Assembly: GCF_002090135.1 (NCBI RefSeq)
Contig: NZ_BBRL01000004.1
Span: 1,218,243 to 1,282,242 of the forward strand
Direction of reading: 5' to 3'
DNA length: 64,000 bases
DNA from: Demequina sp. NBRC 110055
GTDB taxonomy: Bacteria > Actinomycetota > Actinomycetes > Actinomycetales > Demequinaceae
The translations under genes were made by a program, and so were the position numbers. This document shows positions 26,842 through 35,661 of the stretch, piece after piece; position 1 is the stretch's first letter, and every line of letters starts with the position of its first letter. The notes beneath the pieces are model-generated. The model had not been told where the DNA came from and did not search any database. It was given only the letters and a program-made list of their open reading frames with translations.

Positions 26842-26871
26842 GCCGATGCGGTGGGCAACCACCGCATCGGC
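26842..26871. terminator. Terminator hairpin containing the GGCCGATGC word
   Basis: GCCGATGCGGTGG (26842-26854) and CCACCGCATCGGC (26859-26871) make a perfect 13-bp stem closed by GCAA, a GNRA tetraloop. It sits between the convergent nuclease gene and the next gene and overlaps the word copy at 26841-26849. Confidence 0.8.
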
Positions 26872-26873
26872 TA

Positions 26874-27293
26874 TCAGTCGTTCTCGGGCCGGTACAGCGG
26901 ATCGGCCGAGCCTCCCCACCCGGCGTTGCCGATGGGGGAGAAGCCGCCCTCGGCATCGGCCGGCTGGTAGCGCTGGAAGAACGACTGAGAGCGCAGGTCG
27001 CCGCGCTCCTGGGCCATCACCCAGACGGCATCGAATTTGCCCTCCTCGAGCGTCACGAAGCCGTCGAAGCACACCGCGATGAGGTCCGCGGGCGACTCGC
27101 GCAGGCTCGCACGGGCATGAATGAGGCCCTCCTCGAGGGTCTCCGACGCGAAGCGGTGCAGCGACCGTTTCCCCTCGGCGTCCTCCTCGACGGTGAAGGC
27201 GATCACGGGGCCGTCGGCGGCCGAGGCGACGCCATGGTCGAGCGTGAGGAGGGCGAGCTGGTGCAGGCGCTGGCTGCCGGGAATCTCCGTCAT
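26874..27293 (-). CDS. Conserved hypothetical small protein
   Basis: This 139-residue soluble, acidic protein has no signal peptide, membrane segment or recognised domain. A beta-rich centre (LDHGVASAADGPVIAFTVEE, then LIAVCFDGFVTLEEGKFDAVWV) suggests a compact alpha/beta fold. The start at 27293 follows a minus-strand TACGGT by six bases, so it is probably leaderless. It is transcribed divergently from the cysteine desulfurase 38 bases away. I cannot name a function. Confidence 0.7.
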   Translation of the reverse strand: MTEIPGSQRLHQLALLTLDHGVASAADGPVIAFTVEEDAEGKRSLHRFASETLEEGLIHARASLRESPADLIAVCFDGFVTLEEGKFDAVWVMAQERGDLRSQSFFQRYQPADAEGGFSPIGNAGWGGSADPLYRPEND

Positions 27294-27331
27294 GGCGCCA
27301 CCGTAGCGCGTCGCTTTCTAGACTGGACGCC

Positions 27332-28501
27332 GTGACCTACCTCGACCATGCCGCCACGACGCCCCTGCGGGCCGAGGCGCGCGAGGCGTGGCTCAAGGCC
27401 AGCGTGGAGGTCGGCAACGCCTCGGCCTTGCACGGCGCGGGGCGGCGCGCGCGCGCCATCGTCGAGGAGGCGCGCGAACGCCTCGCCGCGGCGCTCGGCG
27501 CGCACCCGACAGAGGTGATCTGGACCTCCGGCGGCACGGAGGCCGACAACCTCGCGATCAAGGGCCACTACTGGCAGCGGCGGGGGGACGATGCCGCCCG
27601 CACCAGGATCGTGACGACCGCCATCGAGCACCACGCCGGGCTCGACCCCGTGCGCTGGCTCGCCTCGCATGAGGGCGCCACCGCCGTCGAACTTCCCGTC
27701 GACGCGGTCGGCACCTTGGACATCGCGGCGTTGCGCGACGAGCTCGCTGCCCACCGAGACGACGTCGCGGTGATCTCGGCGATGTGGGCCAATAACGAGG
27801 TAGGCACGCTCCAGCCCCTCGCCGACGTGGTCGCGCTCGTGGCCGATGCCGGGGTGCCTGTGCATTCGGACGCGGTCCAGGCAGTGGGGCATGTGCCCGT
27901 CGACTTCGCCGCCTCGGGGCTGACGTCGCTCGCCCTGAGCGCGCACAAGGTGGGCGGACCAGTGGGCATCGGTGCGCTCCTCCTCGCGCGCGGCGCACGC
28001 CTCACGCCCCTCACCCATGGCGGGGGACAGGAACGCTCGGTGCGTTCGGGCACTCTCGACCCCGCGGGCGCGATCGCGGCTGCAGTGGCCGTCGAGGCCG
28101 CCGTCGCGGACCTCGACACGGAACACGCGCGACTGACGGCGCTCAGAGACGGTCTGATCGCGCGGCTGCGCACCGAGGTGCCCATGGCCGTCGTCTCAGG
28201 GCCCGAGGACGGTACCCGAGCCTTGCCGGGCATCGTGCACCTCGTCGTGCCCGGAGCGCCGGGGGAGGCCCTGCTGTATGTGCTCGACAGCCACGGCATC
28301 GAGGTCTCGAACGGCTCCGCGTGCGTGGCGGGCGTCGTGCAGGCGAGTCACGTGCTGGAGGCGATGGGGCGTTCGCACGAGGACGCCTCCGCCACGTTAC
28401 GTATCTCGATGGGCCACACCACGACCACGGACGACCTCGACGCCCTGATGGCAGTCCTGCCCGATGCGGTCCAGCGCGCCCTGCGGGTACGCCAGCGCTG
28501 A
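27332..28501 (+). CDS. Cysteine desulfurase (IscS/NifS-like, class V aminotransferase)
   Basis: This PLP enzyme takes sulfur from cysteine as a persulfide for tRNA thiolation or Fe-S assembly. It has 389 residues. The PLP lysine is K206 (LSAHKVGGP), and the persulfide cysteine is C331 in GSACVAG. HHAGLD and NNEVGTLQP are also family hallmarks. The GTG start lies seven bases after TAGACT with no ribosome site (leaderless). mnmA, a known sulfur acceptor of such enzymes, lies 2.5 kb downstream on the same strand. A role in 2-thiouridine formation is therefore likely, while a direct partnership is inference. Confidence 0.93.
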   Translation: MTYLDHAATTPLRAEAREAWLKASVEVGNASALHGAGRRARAIVEEARERLAAALGAHPTEVIWTSGGTEADNLAIKGHYWQRRGDDAARTRIVTTAIEHHAGLDPVRWLASHEGATAVELPVDAVGTLDIAALRDELAAHRDDVAVISAMWANNEVGTLQPLADVVALVADAGVPVHSDAVQAVGHVPVDFAASGLTSLALSAHKVGGPVGIGALLLARGARLTPLTHGGGQERSVRSGTLDPAGAIAAAVAVEAAVADLDTEHARLTALRDGLIARLRTEVPMAVVSGPEDGTRALPGIVHLVVPGAPGEALLYVLDSHGIEVSNGSACVAGVVQASHVLEAMGRSHEDASATLRISMGHTTTTDDLDALMAVLPDAVQRALRVRQR

Positions 28502-28551
28502 CACCCCTGCTTTCTCGCGCGGTCGGCGCGCTCCCGCCCTATCGTGGGCCC

Positions 28552-29148
28552 ATGAGGATCCTGCTGGCGGGCGCGACGGGCGTGATCGGCGCCCGGCTGG
28601 TGCCGCTGATGCTCGAGGCCGGACACGACGTGGTCGGCATCACGCGCACGCCGTCGAAGGCGGCGCTGCTGACCGCGGCGGGGGCGACTCCCGTGGTCGC
28701 CGACGTGATGGACGCCGCCGCGATGCTCACGGTCGCGCACGAGCACCGGCCCGACCTCGTCATGCATCAGGCGACGGACCTTCCCGACCGTCGCTCGGCG
28801 CTGTTGTTCAAGGTGCGCGGTCTGGGCCGTATCCGGACGGTCGGAACCGACGCTCTGGTCGCGGCCGCATCGGCCGTCGATGCCCACCTGATCGCCCAAT
28901 CGGTCGCCTTCTCTCTGCCGGGCGCCGCGCAGCGGGCCGTCGCATATCTCGAGGACGCCGTCGACTCGGTCGGGGGGTTGTCGATCCGCTATGGGCTCTT
29001 CTATGGCCCTGGCACGTGGGACGAGCAGGCGCCCAGGTCCGAGGACCGTGTTCACATCGACACGGCAGCGAGGGCCACGATGGACCTGCTGGGCGAGCCC
29101 GCCGGCGTGGTGGAGGTGCGCGACTCCGGGGTCAGTCGACTGCGATGA
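28552..29148 (+). CDS. NAD-dependent epimerase/dehydratase-like protein (short)
   Basis: This 198-residue Rossmann protein begins with RILLAGATGVIGARLVPLML, the nucleotide-binding motif of extended SDRs. It is clearly shorter than typical members (about 300). The substrate domain is reduced, although RYGLFYGPGTW near the C-terminus is still typical. The true start is ATG 28552, six bases after TATCGT (leaderless), not the in-frame upstream ATG inside the previous gene. Its 3' end overlaps the convergent protease gene by 17 bases. Substrate unknown. Confidence 0.8.
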   Translation: MRILLAGATGVIGARLVPLMLEAGHDVVGITRTPSKAALLTAAGATPVVADVMDAAAMLTVAHEHRPDLVMHQATDLPDRRSALLFKVRGLGRIRTVGTDALVAAASAVDAHLIAQSVAFSLPGAAQRAVAYLEDAVDSVGGLSIRYGLFYGPGTWDEQAPRSEDRVHIDTAARATMDLLGEPAGVVEVRDSGVSRLR

Positions 29149-30112
29149 AACCGCGGTCGACGGCCTCGACCAGCGCCGCGCGCGCGTCGATGATGCCGTT
29201 GCCCAGACCCGGACGGTCGTCGGGGTTCGACGCCGTCTCCGTGAGCAGGTCGATGACCTCCTCGCTTGGTACGCCGGCCGAGATCAACTGAGCGGCGACG
29301 CCCGCCACGAGCGGAGCCGCCATCGACGTGCCGGCGAGCGTCGCGTAGCCGTCCGAGCCGTCGGGGAAGAGGGTCGTGGAGTACGTGGGCACCGTGGAAA
29401 GGATGTCCATACCGGGTGCGGCGACGGCGCGCGCGTCCCCTACGTTCGAGAAGTAGGTTGCGGTGCCCACCTTGTTCGACGCGTTGACCACGAGGACGTG
29501 AACGCCGAACTGGTACTGCTGGCCCACCTCGCCGGCGTTGCCAGAGGCGGCGACCACGACCACGCCCGCCTCGTCGGCGCGGGTAATGGCGGCGTTGACA
29601 GGGCCGCCCTTCTCGATGCGGCCCAGCAGGCCTGTCTCGTCGAGTGAGAGGTTGATGACATTGGCGCCGTGGTCGACGGCCCAGTCGATCGCCTCCGCAA
29701 TGGTCTCGTTGGAGCCCGACCCTTCGGCGTCGAGAGCACGAACGGGCATGATCTTGGCTTCTGGAGCCGCGCCGATGATGCCGTAGTCGTTGGCCGCCGC
29801 CGCCGCGATGCCGGCCACGTGCGTGCCGTGGCCGTTCTCGTCCTTGGGGTTGCGGTCGTCGTCGACGAAGTCGTAGCCGCCGACCATCTGCGCGCGTAGG
29901 TCGCGGTGGCCGTCGTCGACTCCTGTGTCGACGATCGCGATCACCACGTCTTTGCCCGTCGCGTACTCCCACGACGACCGTGAGTTCACGGCATCCAGAC
30001 CCCACTGTTCGTCGACCCGGGGATCGGCGGCGTTCACGGGATCCACATGAGTCGAGCACGCCGCCAGCGTGACGACGGCGACGGCGGCGAGGGTGGGCAG
30101 GGCAAGGCGCAT
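29132..30112 (-). CDS. Subtilisin-family (S8) serine protease lipoprotein
   Basis: This 326-residue protease is anchored outside the membrane by a lipobox (VVTLAAC, Cys 19). The triad is D62 (AIVDTG), H95 (NGHGTHVAG) and S263 (LAGTSMAAP), with oxyanion N192 (AASGNAG). There is almost no propeptide between the lipobox and the catalytic domain (about 40-325), so it is a compact member. I prefer ATG 30112 because GGAAG lies about ten bases upstream; ATG 30121 is the alternative. It overlaps the convergent epimerase gene. Confidence 0.9.
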   Translation of the reverse strand: MRLALPTLAAVAVVTLAACSTHVDPVNAADPRVDEQWGLDAVNSRSSWEYATGKDVVIAIVDTGVDDGHRDLRAQMVGGYDFVDDDRNPKDENGHGTHVAGIAAAAANDYGIIGAAPEAKIMPVRALDAEGSGSNETIAEAIDWAVDHGANVINLSLDETGLLGRIEKGGPVNAAITRADEAGVVVVAASGNAGEVGQQYQFGVHVLVVNASNKVGTATYFSNVGDARAVAAPGMDILSTVPTYSTTLFPDGSDGYATLAGTSMAAPLVAGVAAQLISAGVPSEEVIDLLTETASNPDDRPGLGNGIIDARAALVEAVDRGFIAVD

Positions 30113-30206
30113 GGCCGTCATTCTTCCACGTAGCGTGCCGGACGGCGCCTGCCCCAGACATCTCTGCCAGGCTGAACACACCTCACGACCCTCAAGGAGT
30201 TGCCTC

Positions 30207-30926
30207 GTGTCCGCATCGCCCGCCGCCGACTCCTGTCTCGCCAATGCCCGCGATATCGCGACGGCGGCGCCCGGCCTTCGCGCCGGCGTGCTCTACCGAT
30301 CCGACGCGCCGGCGCCGGGGGACCAGGCCCCTGATGGCCTGGAACCCTGGCCGCCGCGCACCGTCATCGACATGCGCGGGGTGGCAGAGAAGGGTCACGA
30401 CCATCCGTTGGCGACCCATGCTCGCGTCGTGAACATTCCCGTACTCGACGACGCCGCCCTCACCGGCGCGCAGGCGCGCGAGACGCTGACGTCCCTGAGT
30501 GCGCTGTACACGCACATAACCGAGGGTCCCGCGGCGGCAGCCCTGGTGAGGGCCGTCGCGGAGGTGGCCACGGCCGACGCGCCGGTGTTGATCCACTGTT
30601 CCGCAGGTAAGGACCGCACCGGCGTGCTCGCCGCCGTGATCGAGGCGCTCGTGGGGGTGTCGCGCGAGCGCATCGTCGGTGACTACGTCGCGACCGCGGC
30701 GCAGATGCACGGCGTGATGGCGCGCATGATGCGCGGCGTGAGCGACGAGTTCCGCGAGGCGGCACTGTCGCAGATGCCCGCCGAGGTCTTCGACGCTCCC
30801 GCCCATGCCATCGAGGCCGTCCTCGACAGGTGGGACGCCGAGGGTGGCGTCGCAGCCTGGTACCGCGCTCACGGCGGCGACGAGGACACCGTGGCCGCGC
30901 TGCGCGGACGGCTCCTCGCCGACTGA
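30207..30926 (+). CDS. Tyrosine/dual-specificity protein phosphatase (Y_phosphatase3-like)
   Basis: This 239-residue cytosolic phosphatase has the Cx5R signature at C131-R137 (HCSAGKDRTG) and an N-terminal YRSDAP segment typical of the PF13350 group, which includes mycobacterial PtpB-like enzymes. Related proteins dephosphorylate phosphotyrosine or phosphoinositides; the substrate here is unknown. The GTG at 30207 has AAGGAG seven bases upstream. A small hairpin (30925-30943) follows the stop before mnmA. Confidence 0.88.
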   Translation: MSASPAADSCLANARDIATAAPGLRAGVLYRSDAPAPGDQAPDGLEPWPPRTVIDMRGVAEKGHDHPLATHARVVNIPVLDDAALTGAQARETLTSLSALYTHITEGPAAAALVRAVAEVATADAPVLIHCSAGKDRTGVLAAVIEALVGVSRERIVGDYVATAAQMHGVMARMMRGVSDEFREAALSQMPAEVFDAPAHAIEAVLDRWDAEGGVAAWYRAHGGDEDTVAALRGRLLAD

Positions 30927-30989
30927 TCGCGCTTCGCGCGGTCGTAGAGCACGCGTACCATGGACGGGCAGTCTTCCCTGGAGGTCCCC

Positions 30990-32075
30990 ATGCGCGTGCT
31001 CGCCGCCCTGTCCGGCGGAGTCGACTCTGCCGTTGCCGCGGCGCGGGCGGTCGATGCCGGTCATGACGTCGTCGGCGTCCACATGGCTCTCAGCCGCAAC
31101 CGTGACGAGTTTCGTTCGGGCTCGCGCGGCTGCTGCTCGATCGAGGACAGCAACGACGCGCGCCGCGCGGCGGACAAGCTGGGCATCCCGTACTACGTGT
31201 GGGACCTGTCCGACGAGTTTCACGACCTGGTGGTGCAGGACTTCCTCGACGAGTACGCGGCCGGTCGCACGCCGAACCCCTGCGTGCGCTGCAACGAGCA
31301 CATCAAGTTCGACACCCTGCTGGAGCGCGCCGAGGTGCTGGGCTTCGATGCGGTGGCCACCGGCCACTACGCGCGAATCGAGATCCGCGACGACGGCACT
31401 CGCGAGCTTCACCGCGCGCGCGACGCCGCCAAGGATCAGTCGTATGTGTTGGCGGTGATGGGGCCGGAAAAGGTGGCACGGTCGATGTTCCCGCTCGGCG
31501 ACATGGCCTCGAAGGCAGAGGTGCGGGCGGAGGCCGCCGCGCGCGGCCTCGGGGTCAGCAACAAGCCCGACTCCTACGACATCTGCTTTGTCGCCGACGG
31601 CGACACGAAGGGCTTCCTGCAGCGCTCCCTCGGTGAGCGCCCCGGCGAGATCGTGGACCAGGACGGTGCCGTGGTGGGCGCGCACGAGGGCGCGTACGCG
31701 TTCACCGTGGGTCAGCGCAAGGGTCTCGGCATCGGCAGGCCCGCAGCGGACGGTGCCCCGCGCTACGTCACGGGCGTCGACACGGCGCGCAACGTCGTCA
31801 CCGTCGGCCCCGAGACGCTCTTGTCCGTCACGACTCTCGAGGGCGAGCAGACGGTGTGGCTCGCACCCGACGTCACCGCCGCCTCGCCCGTGCGATGCGA
31901 GGCGCAGGTGCGCGCTCACGGCGCGCCTACGGCTGGCACCGTAGTGCGCGAGGGCGACACGCTGACTGTCACGCTCGACGAGCCCATGCGTGGCGTCGCC
32001 GCGGGCCAGTCCCTGGTGATCTACCAGGGCACACGGGTGCTGGGGCAGGCAACCCTGACCGCGCGGCGCGGCTGA
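30990..32075 (+). CDS. mnmA: tRNA-specific 2-thiouridylase MnmA
   Basis: MnmA inserts sulfur at U34 of Glu, Gln and Lys tRNAs. It has 361 residues. The PP-loop ATPase motif SGGVDS lies at 8-13, and the catalytic cysteines are C101 ([12 protein letters not shown]) and C199 ([12 protein letters not shown]). The C-terminal beta-barrel domain contains [12 protein letters not shown] use ATG 30990, five bases after GGAGG; an upstream in-frame ATG at 30960 lacks a site. The sulfur donor is probably the cysteine desulfurase encoded at 27332. Confidence 0.96.
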   Translation: MRVLAALSGGVDSAVAAARAVDAGHDVVGVHMALSRNRDEFRSGSRGCCSIEDSNDARRAADKLGIPYYVWDLSDEFHDLVVQDFLDEYAAGRTPNPCVRCNEHIKFDTLLERAEVLGFDAVATGHYARIEIRDDGTRELHRARDAAKDQSYVLAVMGPEKVARSMFPLGDMASKAEVRAEAAARGLGVSNKPDSYDICFVADGDTKGFLQRSLGERPGEIVDQDGAVVGAHEGAYAFTVGQRKGLGIGRPAADGAPRYVTGVDTARNVVTVGPETLLSVTTLEGEQTVWLAPDVTAASPVRCEAQVRAHGAPTAGTVVREGDTLTVTLDEPMRGVAAGQSLVIYQGTRVLGQATLTARRG

Positions 32076-32093
32076 CCGCCGGGACGGCGCCGC

Positions 32094-33020
32094 TTAGTGC
32101 ACCGTCACGACAATCTTGCCGCGCGTGTGACCGCCGGCGAGGGTTCGGTACGCCTCGGCCGTCCGCTCGAGCGGATACTCCGCGGCGATCTCCACATGGA
32201 TACGGCCGTCGTCGATCCACTGCGCCAGCGTCCTCAGGTCTTCGGCGTCGGGCCTCACCCATACGTAATGGCCACCCAACTCGGTCGCCGCGCGAGGGTC
32301 GGCGATGGATGCGACCGTGCCGGTGGGGGACAGGAGCGCCGCCGCGGAGTCGAGCGAGGCGCCACCGGCGAAGTCGATGATTCGGTCAAACCCTTCGGGG
32401 GCGTAGACCGATGCATGCTCGACGAGGTGCTCGCCGTACTCGACCGGTTCGGCTCCCAGATCGCACAGGTAGTCATGATTGGCGGCCGATGCCGTGCCCA
32501 CCACGTGCGCGCCCAGGTGCGTCGCGATTTGAACGCCGAAGGTTCCCACGCCGCCCGCAGCGCCGTGGATGAGCACCTGGTCTCCGGCCTCGACGCCCGC
32601 CCGGCGCAGAGTCTGGAGCGCGGTGAGTCCCGTCAGGGGTACGGCGGCGGCCTGGGTGAAGGAGAGCGACCGCGGCTTGAGAGCCGCGGTACGGGCCGGC
32701 ACGGCGACGCGCTCGGCGAGGGTGCCGCCGCTCACGACGTCCTTGCGGGCATAGGCATAGACCTCGTCGCCCACGGAGAACTCCGGCGTGTCGAGACCGA
32801 CCTGCACGACGACACCGGCGACGTCCCAACCGGGCACCACCGGAAAGTGCGCGTCGAGTACACCGGCAAGGTGGCCGCCCCGGATGTAGGAGTCGACGGG
32901 GTTGATGGCCGCCGCGTGGACCTCCACGACGACCGTATCCGGCCCGGGGTGCGGCTCGGGAAGCTCGGTGAGGTTAAGGACGTCGGTGTCGCCGAAGGAC
33001 GAGTATGCGATGGCTTTCAC
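32094..33020 (-). CDS. NADPH:quinone reductase-like MDR-family oxidoreductase
   Basis: This zinc-free medium-chain reductase of 308 residues has a GroES-like domain (about 1-125; VVPGWDVAGVV) and a nucleotide-binding domain with the AxxGGVGxxxVQ motif (HGAAGGVGTFGVQIA). It probably reduces quinones or enals with NADPH; the substrate is unknown. The GTG start at 33020 gives the canonical MKAIAYSSFG opening, and no clear ribosome site precedes it. It is divergent from the sugar ABC operon. The shared upstream region holds CG-centred palindromes that could regulate it. Confidence 0.9.
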   Translation of the reverse strand: MKAIAYSSFGDTDVLNLTELPEPHPGPDTVVVEVHAAAINPVDSYIRGGHLAGVLDAHFPVVPGWDVAGVVVQVGLDTPEFSVGDEVYAYARKDVVSGGTLAERVAVPARTAALKPRSLSFTQAAAVPLTGLTALQTLRRAGVEAGDQVLIHGAAGGVGTFGVQIATHLGAHVVGTASAANHDYLCDLGAEPVEYGEHLVEHASVYAPEGFDRIIDFAGGASLDSAAALLSPTGTVASIADPRAATELGGHYVWVRPDAEDLRTLAQWIDDGRIHVEIAAEYPLERTAEAYRTLAGGHTRGKIVVTVH

Positions 33021-33074
33021 ACAGGCGGAACCGCGTGTCGTGCCGGGACATTCCGGACGACCACGACGGCGTGA

Positions 33075-33125
33075 TCGCAACGTTTCGATCTCGGTAGGTC
33101 ACAAATCGGTATCGAAACGTTTTGA
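33075..33125. promoter_or_regulatory. Pair of CG-centred operators (AACGTTT type) in the divergent promoter region
   Basis: AACGTTTCGAT (33079-33089) and ATCGAAACGTT (33111-33121) form a perfect 11-bp inverted repeat. Each lies within its own LacI-type pseudo-palindrome: TCGCAACGTTTCGA (33075-33088) and TCGAAACGTTTTGA (33112-33125). The axes are 37 bp apart. They differ in sequence from the GGGAGCGCTCTC sites downstream, so a second regulator is implied. Confidence 0.5.
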
Positions 33126-33181
33126 GAGGCCCGTTTTCGTGGACACAGCATTCCGACCGGCGGTACGGTCGTAACGATTCG

Positions 33182-33215
33182 TGGGAGCGCTCTCACGCAC
33201 GAGAGAGCGCTCTCC
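33182..33215. promoter_or_regulatory. Two CebR/CelR-type LacI operators, 20 bp apart
   Basis: TGGGAGCGCTCTCA (33182-33195) and AGAGAGCGCTCTCC (33202-33215) both centre on GAGCGCTC, and their axes are exactly 20 bp apart. Streptomyces CebR is known to bind TGGGAGCGCTCCCA. They lie 40-75 bases upstream of the binding-protein start. They are the likely targets of the LacI-family regulator encoded at 36515. Confidence 0.75.
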
Positions 33216-33256
33216 CGGGTTAGGTCACTACTACTAGGACTCACAAAGGAGTGAAC

Positions 33257-34612
33257 GTGAGCTTCACGCGACGCAAGAAGACGCTGGCCCTCACCGCAGG
33301 TGCCGCGATCTTCGCTATGACCATCGCCGGCTGTTCGTCGGACGGCGATGACACCGAGCCGGAGGCCACCGACTCGGCTACGACCGAAGAGACCCCCGCG
33401 GAGACCGGTGGCGAGCCCGTCACCCTCACGCTGGCGACCTTCAACACCCCTGGCTACAACAGTGTCGAGCAGCCCAACGCGGACTACGAGTACGACCTGA
33501 TCCAGGAGTACATGGACCTCAACCCGAACGTCACGATCACCTACGACCGCAAGGCCGAGTCCGGTGACGCTCGCACCAACTTCTTCACCAAGCTGGGCCC
33601 CGGCGGCCTGGCCGACGTCGAGATGATCGAGGTCGACTGGATGCCCGAGGTGATGCAGTACTCGGACCTCCTCGAGGACCTCACCTCCGCTGACACCGAG
33701 GGCCGCTGGCTCGAGTCCAAGGTCGCGGACGCCACCGACGCCGACGGCCGCCTCATCGGCGCCGGCACCGACGTGGGCCCCGAGGCCATCTGCTACCGCG
33801 CCTCGCTGTTCGAGGAGGCCGGCCTGCCGAGTACCCCCGACGAGGTGGCGACGCTCCTCGACGGTGACTGGGCCAACTTCTTCGAGGTGGGCCAGGAGTA
33901 CACGGACGCGACCGGTAACGCGTTCTTCGACTCGACCTCCGGCATCTGGCAGGGCATGATCGGCCAGATCAACCCGGCCTACGAGGACGCGGACACGGGC
34001 GAGATCATCGCCACCGACAACGCGGACGTGAAGGCTGCATATGACCAGCTCACGGCCGCTGCGGAGACGCAGTCGACCGGATTCCAGCAGTGGACCGAGG
34101 ACTGGAACGCCGGTATGTCGAACGGCGACTACGCGACCATGCTGTGCCCGCCGTGGATGCTCGGCGTGATCGAGGGCAACGTGGGCGACGCGGCCGACGA
34201 CTGGAACATCGCCAACGTGTTCCCGAACGGCGGCGGCAACTGGGGTGGCTCGTGGCTCACGGTCCCCTCGAACGGCGCCAACGTCGACGAGGCCAAGAAG
34301 CTGGCCCTGTGGCTGACGGCCCCCGAGCAGCAGGCCAAGGCGTTCGCGAACGCGGGCACCTACCCCAGCCAGCCGGCTGCGTACGAGGACCCGGCAGTGG
34401 CCGACGCCACGAACGCGTTCTTCAACGACGCCCCCATCGGCACCCTGTTCGCTGACCGCGCGCAGGCCGTTCCGTCGGCGCCGTTCAAGGGCGAGTTCTA
34501 CTTCCAGGTCAACACGGCGATCACGGACGCCCTGACCCGCGTGGACGGTGGTACCGATGACCCCACCGCGTCGTGGGACAAGGCAGTGAGCGAGATCGAG
34601 GCGCTCGGCTAA
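33257..34612 (+). CDS. Sugar ABC transporter solute-binding lipoprotein (CebE-like)
   Basis: This 451-residue lipoprotein has a basic N-terminus (TRRKKT), lipobox TIAGC (lipidated C26), an acidic Thr/Glu linker (about 27-55) and a cluster-1 sugar-binding fold. It feeds the two permeases downstream. GTG 33257 is chosen because AAAGGAG lies five bases upstream; a GTG at 33251 overlaps that site. CebR-type operators lie in front, and a CebR-like repressor gene ends the operon, suggesting cello- or other beta-glucan oligosaccharides. No glycosidase or ATPase gene accompanies it, so the substrate is only inferred. Confidence 0.9.
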   Translation: MSFTRRKKTLALTAGAAIFAMTIAGCSSDGDDTEPEATDSATTEETPAETGGEPVTLTLATFNTPGYNSVEQPNADYEYDLIQEYMDLNPNVTITYDRKAESGDARTNFFTKLGPGGLADVEMIEVDWMPEVMQYSDLLEDLTSADTEGRWLESKVADATDADGRLIGAGTDVGPEAICYRASLFEEAGLPSTPDEVATLLDGDWANFFEVGQEYTDATGNAFFDSTSGIWQGMIGQINPAYEDADTGEIIATDNADVKAAYDQLTAAAETQSTGFQQWTEDWNAGMSNGDYATMLCPPWMLGVIEGNVGDAADDWNIANVFPNGGGNWGGSWLTVPSNGANVDEAKKLALWLTAPEQQAKAFANAGTYPSQPAAYEDPAVADATNAFFNDAPIGTLFADRAQAVPSAPFKGEFYFQVNTAITDALTRVDGGTDDPTASWDKAVSEIEALG

Positions 34613-34631
34613 GCCAGCCGACTCCTTGAAG

Positions 34632-34663
34632 TCCGGGGCGTCCCGTTCGCGGGGCGCCCCGGA
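34632..34663 (+). terminator. Hairpin between binding-protein and first permease genes
   Basis: TCCGGGGCG and CGCCCCGGA form a nine-base perfect stem, with an internal CCCG/CGGG pairing. Located inside an operon, it probably attenuates transcription or protects the 5' mRNA so that the binding protein is made in excess over the permeases. Confidence 0.55.
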
Positions 34664-34707
34664 TCCGCTCCCGTTAGCCATCCGCCGCGACAGTCCGAAG
34701 GAAAATC

Positions 34708-35661
34708 ATGGCCACCACCGAAGTCGAGCCGCGCCGCTCGCAGTACACGTGGCGCGACAAGCTCGGGCACTGGGATGTCAAGGCATCCCCGTACCTCTAC
34801 ATCGCACCGTTCTTCATCGTGTTCGGACTGACAGGTCTGTTCCCGATCATCTATACCGCCGTGATTTCGTTCATGGACTGGGACACCATCCGCAACACGG
34901 GTGAGTACCTCGGGTGGGACAACTTCCAGTTCGTCCTGAACGACCGCCAGTTCTGGATCGCGCTGCGCAACACCTTCTCGATCTTCCTGCTGTCGTCGGT
35001 ACCGCAGGTCATCATCGCGACCTTCATCGCGGCGATGCTGGACCACAACCTGCGCGCGCGCACGTTCTGGCGTATGGGCGTCCTGGTGCCTTACGTCATG
35101 ATGCCTGTCGCCGTCGCGCTCATCTTCTCGCAGCTGTTCGCGGACACGTATGGCCTGATTAACCACTGGCTCGGCTTCATCGGCATCAATCCGATCCAGT
35201 GGCACGTCGACGTCATCCCCAGCCATCTCGCGATCGCCTCGATGGTGAACTTCCGCTGGATCGGCTACAACGCCTTGATCCTGTTGGCCGCCATGCAGGC
35301 CATCCCGCGCGAGCTGTACGAGGCCGCCGCCATCGACGGCGCGGGCAAGACTCGCCGCTTCTTCTCCGTCACGCTGCCCCAGATCCGCCCCACCGCCATC
35401 TTCGTGATCATCACGTCGACCATCGGCGGCCTGCAGATCTTCGACGAGCCGCGCATGTTCGACACCACCGGTACAGGAGGCGCGGACAAGCAGTGGCTCA
35501 CGATCACGATGTACATGTACAACACGGGATGGGGTCAGTTGAACTTCGGTCGAGCCGCCGCGATTGCGTGGCTCCTGTTCCTGATCATCCTCGCCTTCGG
35601 CCTGCTCAACTTCTGGCTGACGCGACGGCTCATCTCCTCTGACACGTCCGGGAGCAAGTGA
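34708..35661 (+). CDS. Sugar ABC transporter permease 1 (CebF-like)
   Basis: This 317-residue inner-membrane channel subunit has six predicted helices starting at about residue 30 (YLYIAPFFIVFGLTGLFPIIY). Its EAA loop is ELYEAAAIDGAGKTRRFFSVTLPQ. It has the standard length, unlike the MalF-like subunit at 11537. GAAGGA lies seven bases before the ATG. The stop codon overlaps the next permease start (TGATG). Confidence 0.93.
   Translation: MATTEVEPRRSQYTWRDKLGHWDVKASPYLYIAPFFIVFGLTGLFPIIYTAVISFMDWDTIRNTGEYLGWDNFQFVLNDRQFWIALRNTFSIFLLSSVPQVIIATFIAAMLDHNLRARTFWRMGVLVPYVMMPVAVALIFSQLFADTYGLINHWLGFIGINPIQWHVDVIPSHLAIASMVNFRWIGYNALILLAAMQAIPRELYEAAAIDGAGKTRRFFSVTLPQIRPTAIFVIITSTIGGLQIFDEPRMFDTTGTGGADKQWLTITMYMYNTGWGQLNFGRAAAIAWLLFLIILAFGLLNFWLTRRLISSDTSGSK

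Noticed and set aside
24600..26867. A 755-codon open frame on the minus strand opposite the nuclease gene
   Set aside because: It is the antisense shadow of a well-supported secreted nuclease. Its translation is a His/Arg/Val/Ala-rich string without domains, as expected when high-GC codons are read backwards.
33182..33215. GAGAGCGCTCTC palindromes as ends of an insertion sequence
   Set aside because: No target duplication or transposase. Spacing of exactly 20 bp upstream of a transporter with a CebR-like regulator fits paired operators.
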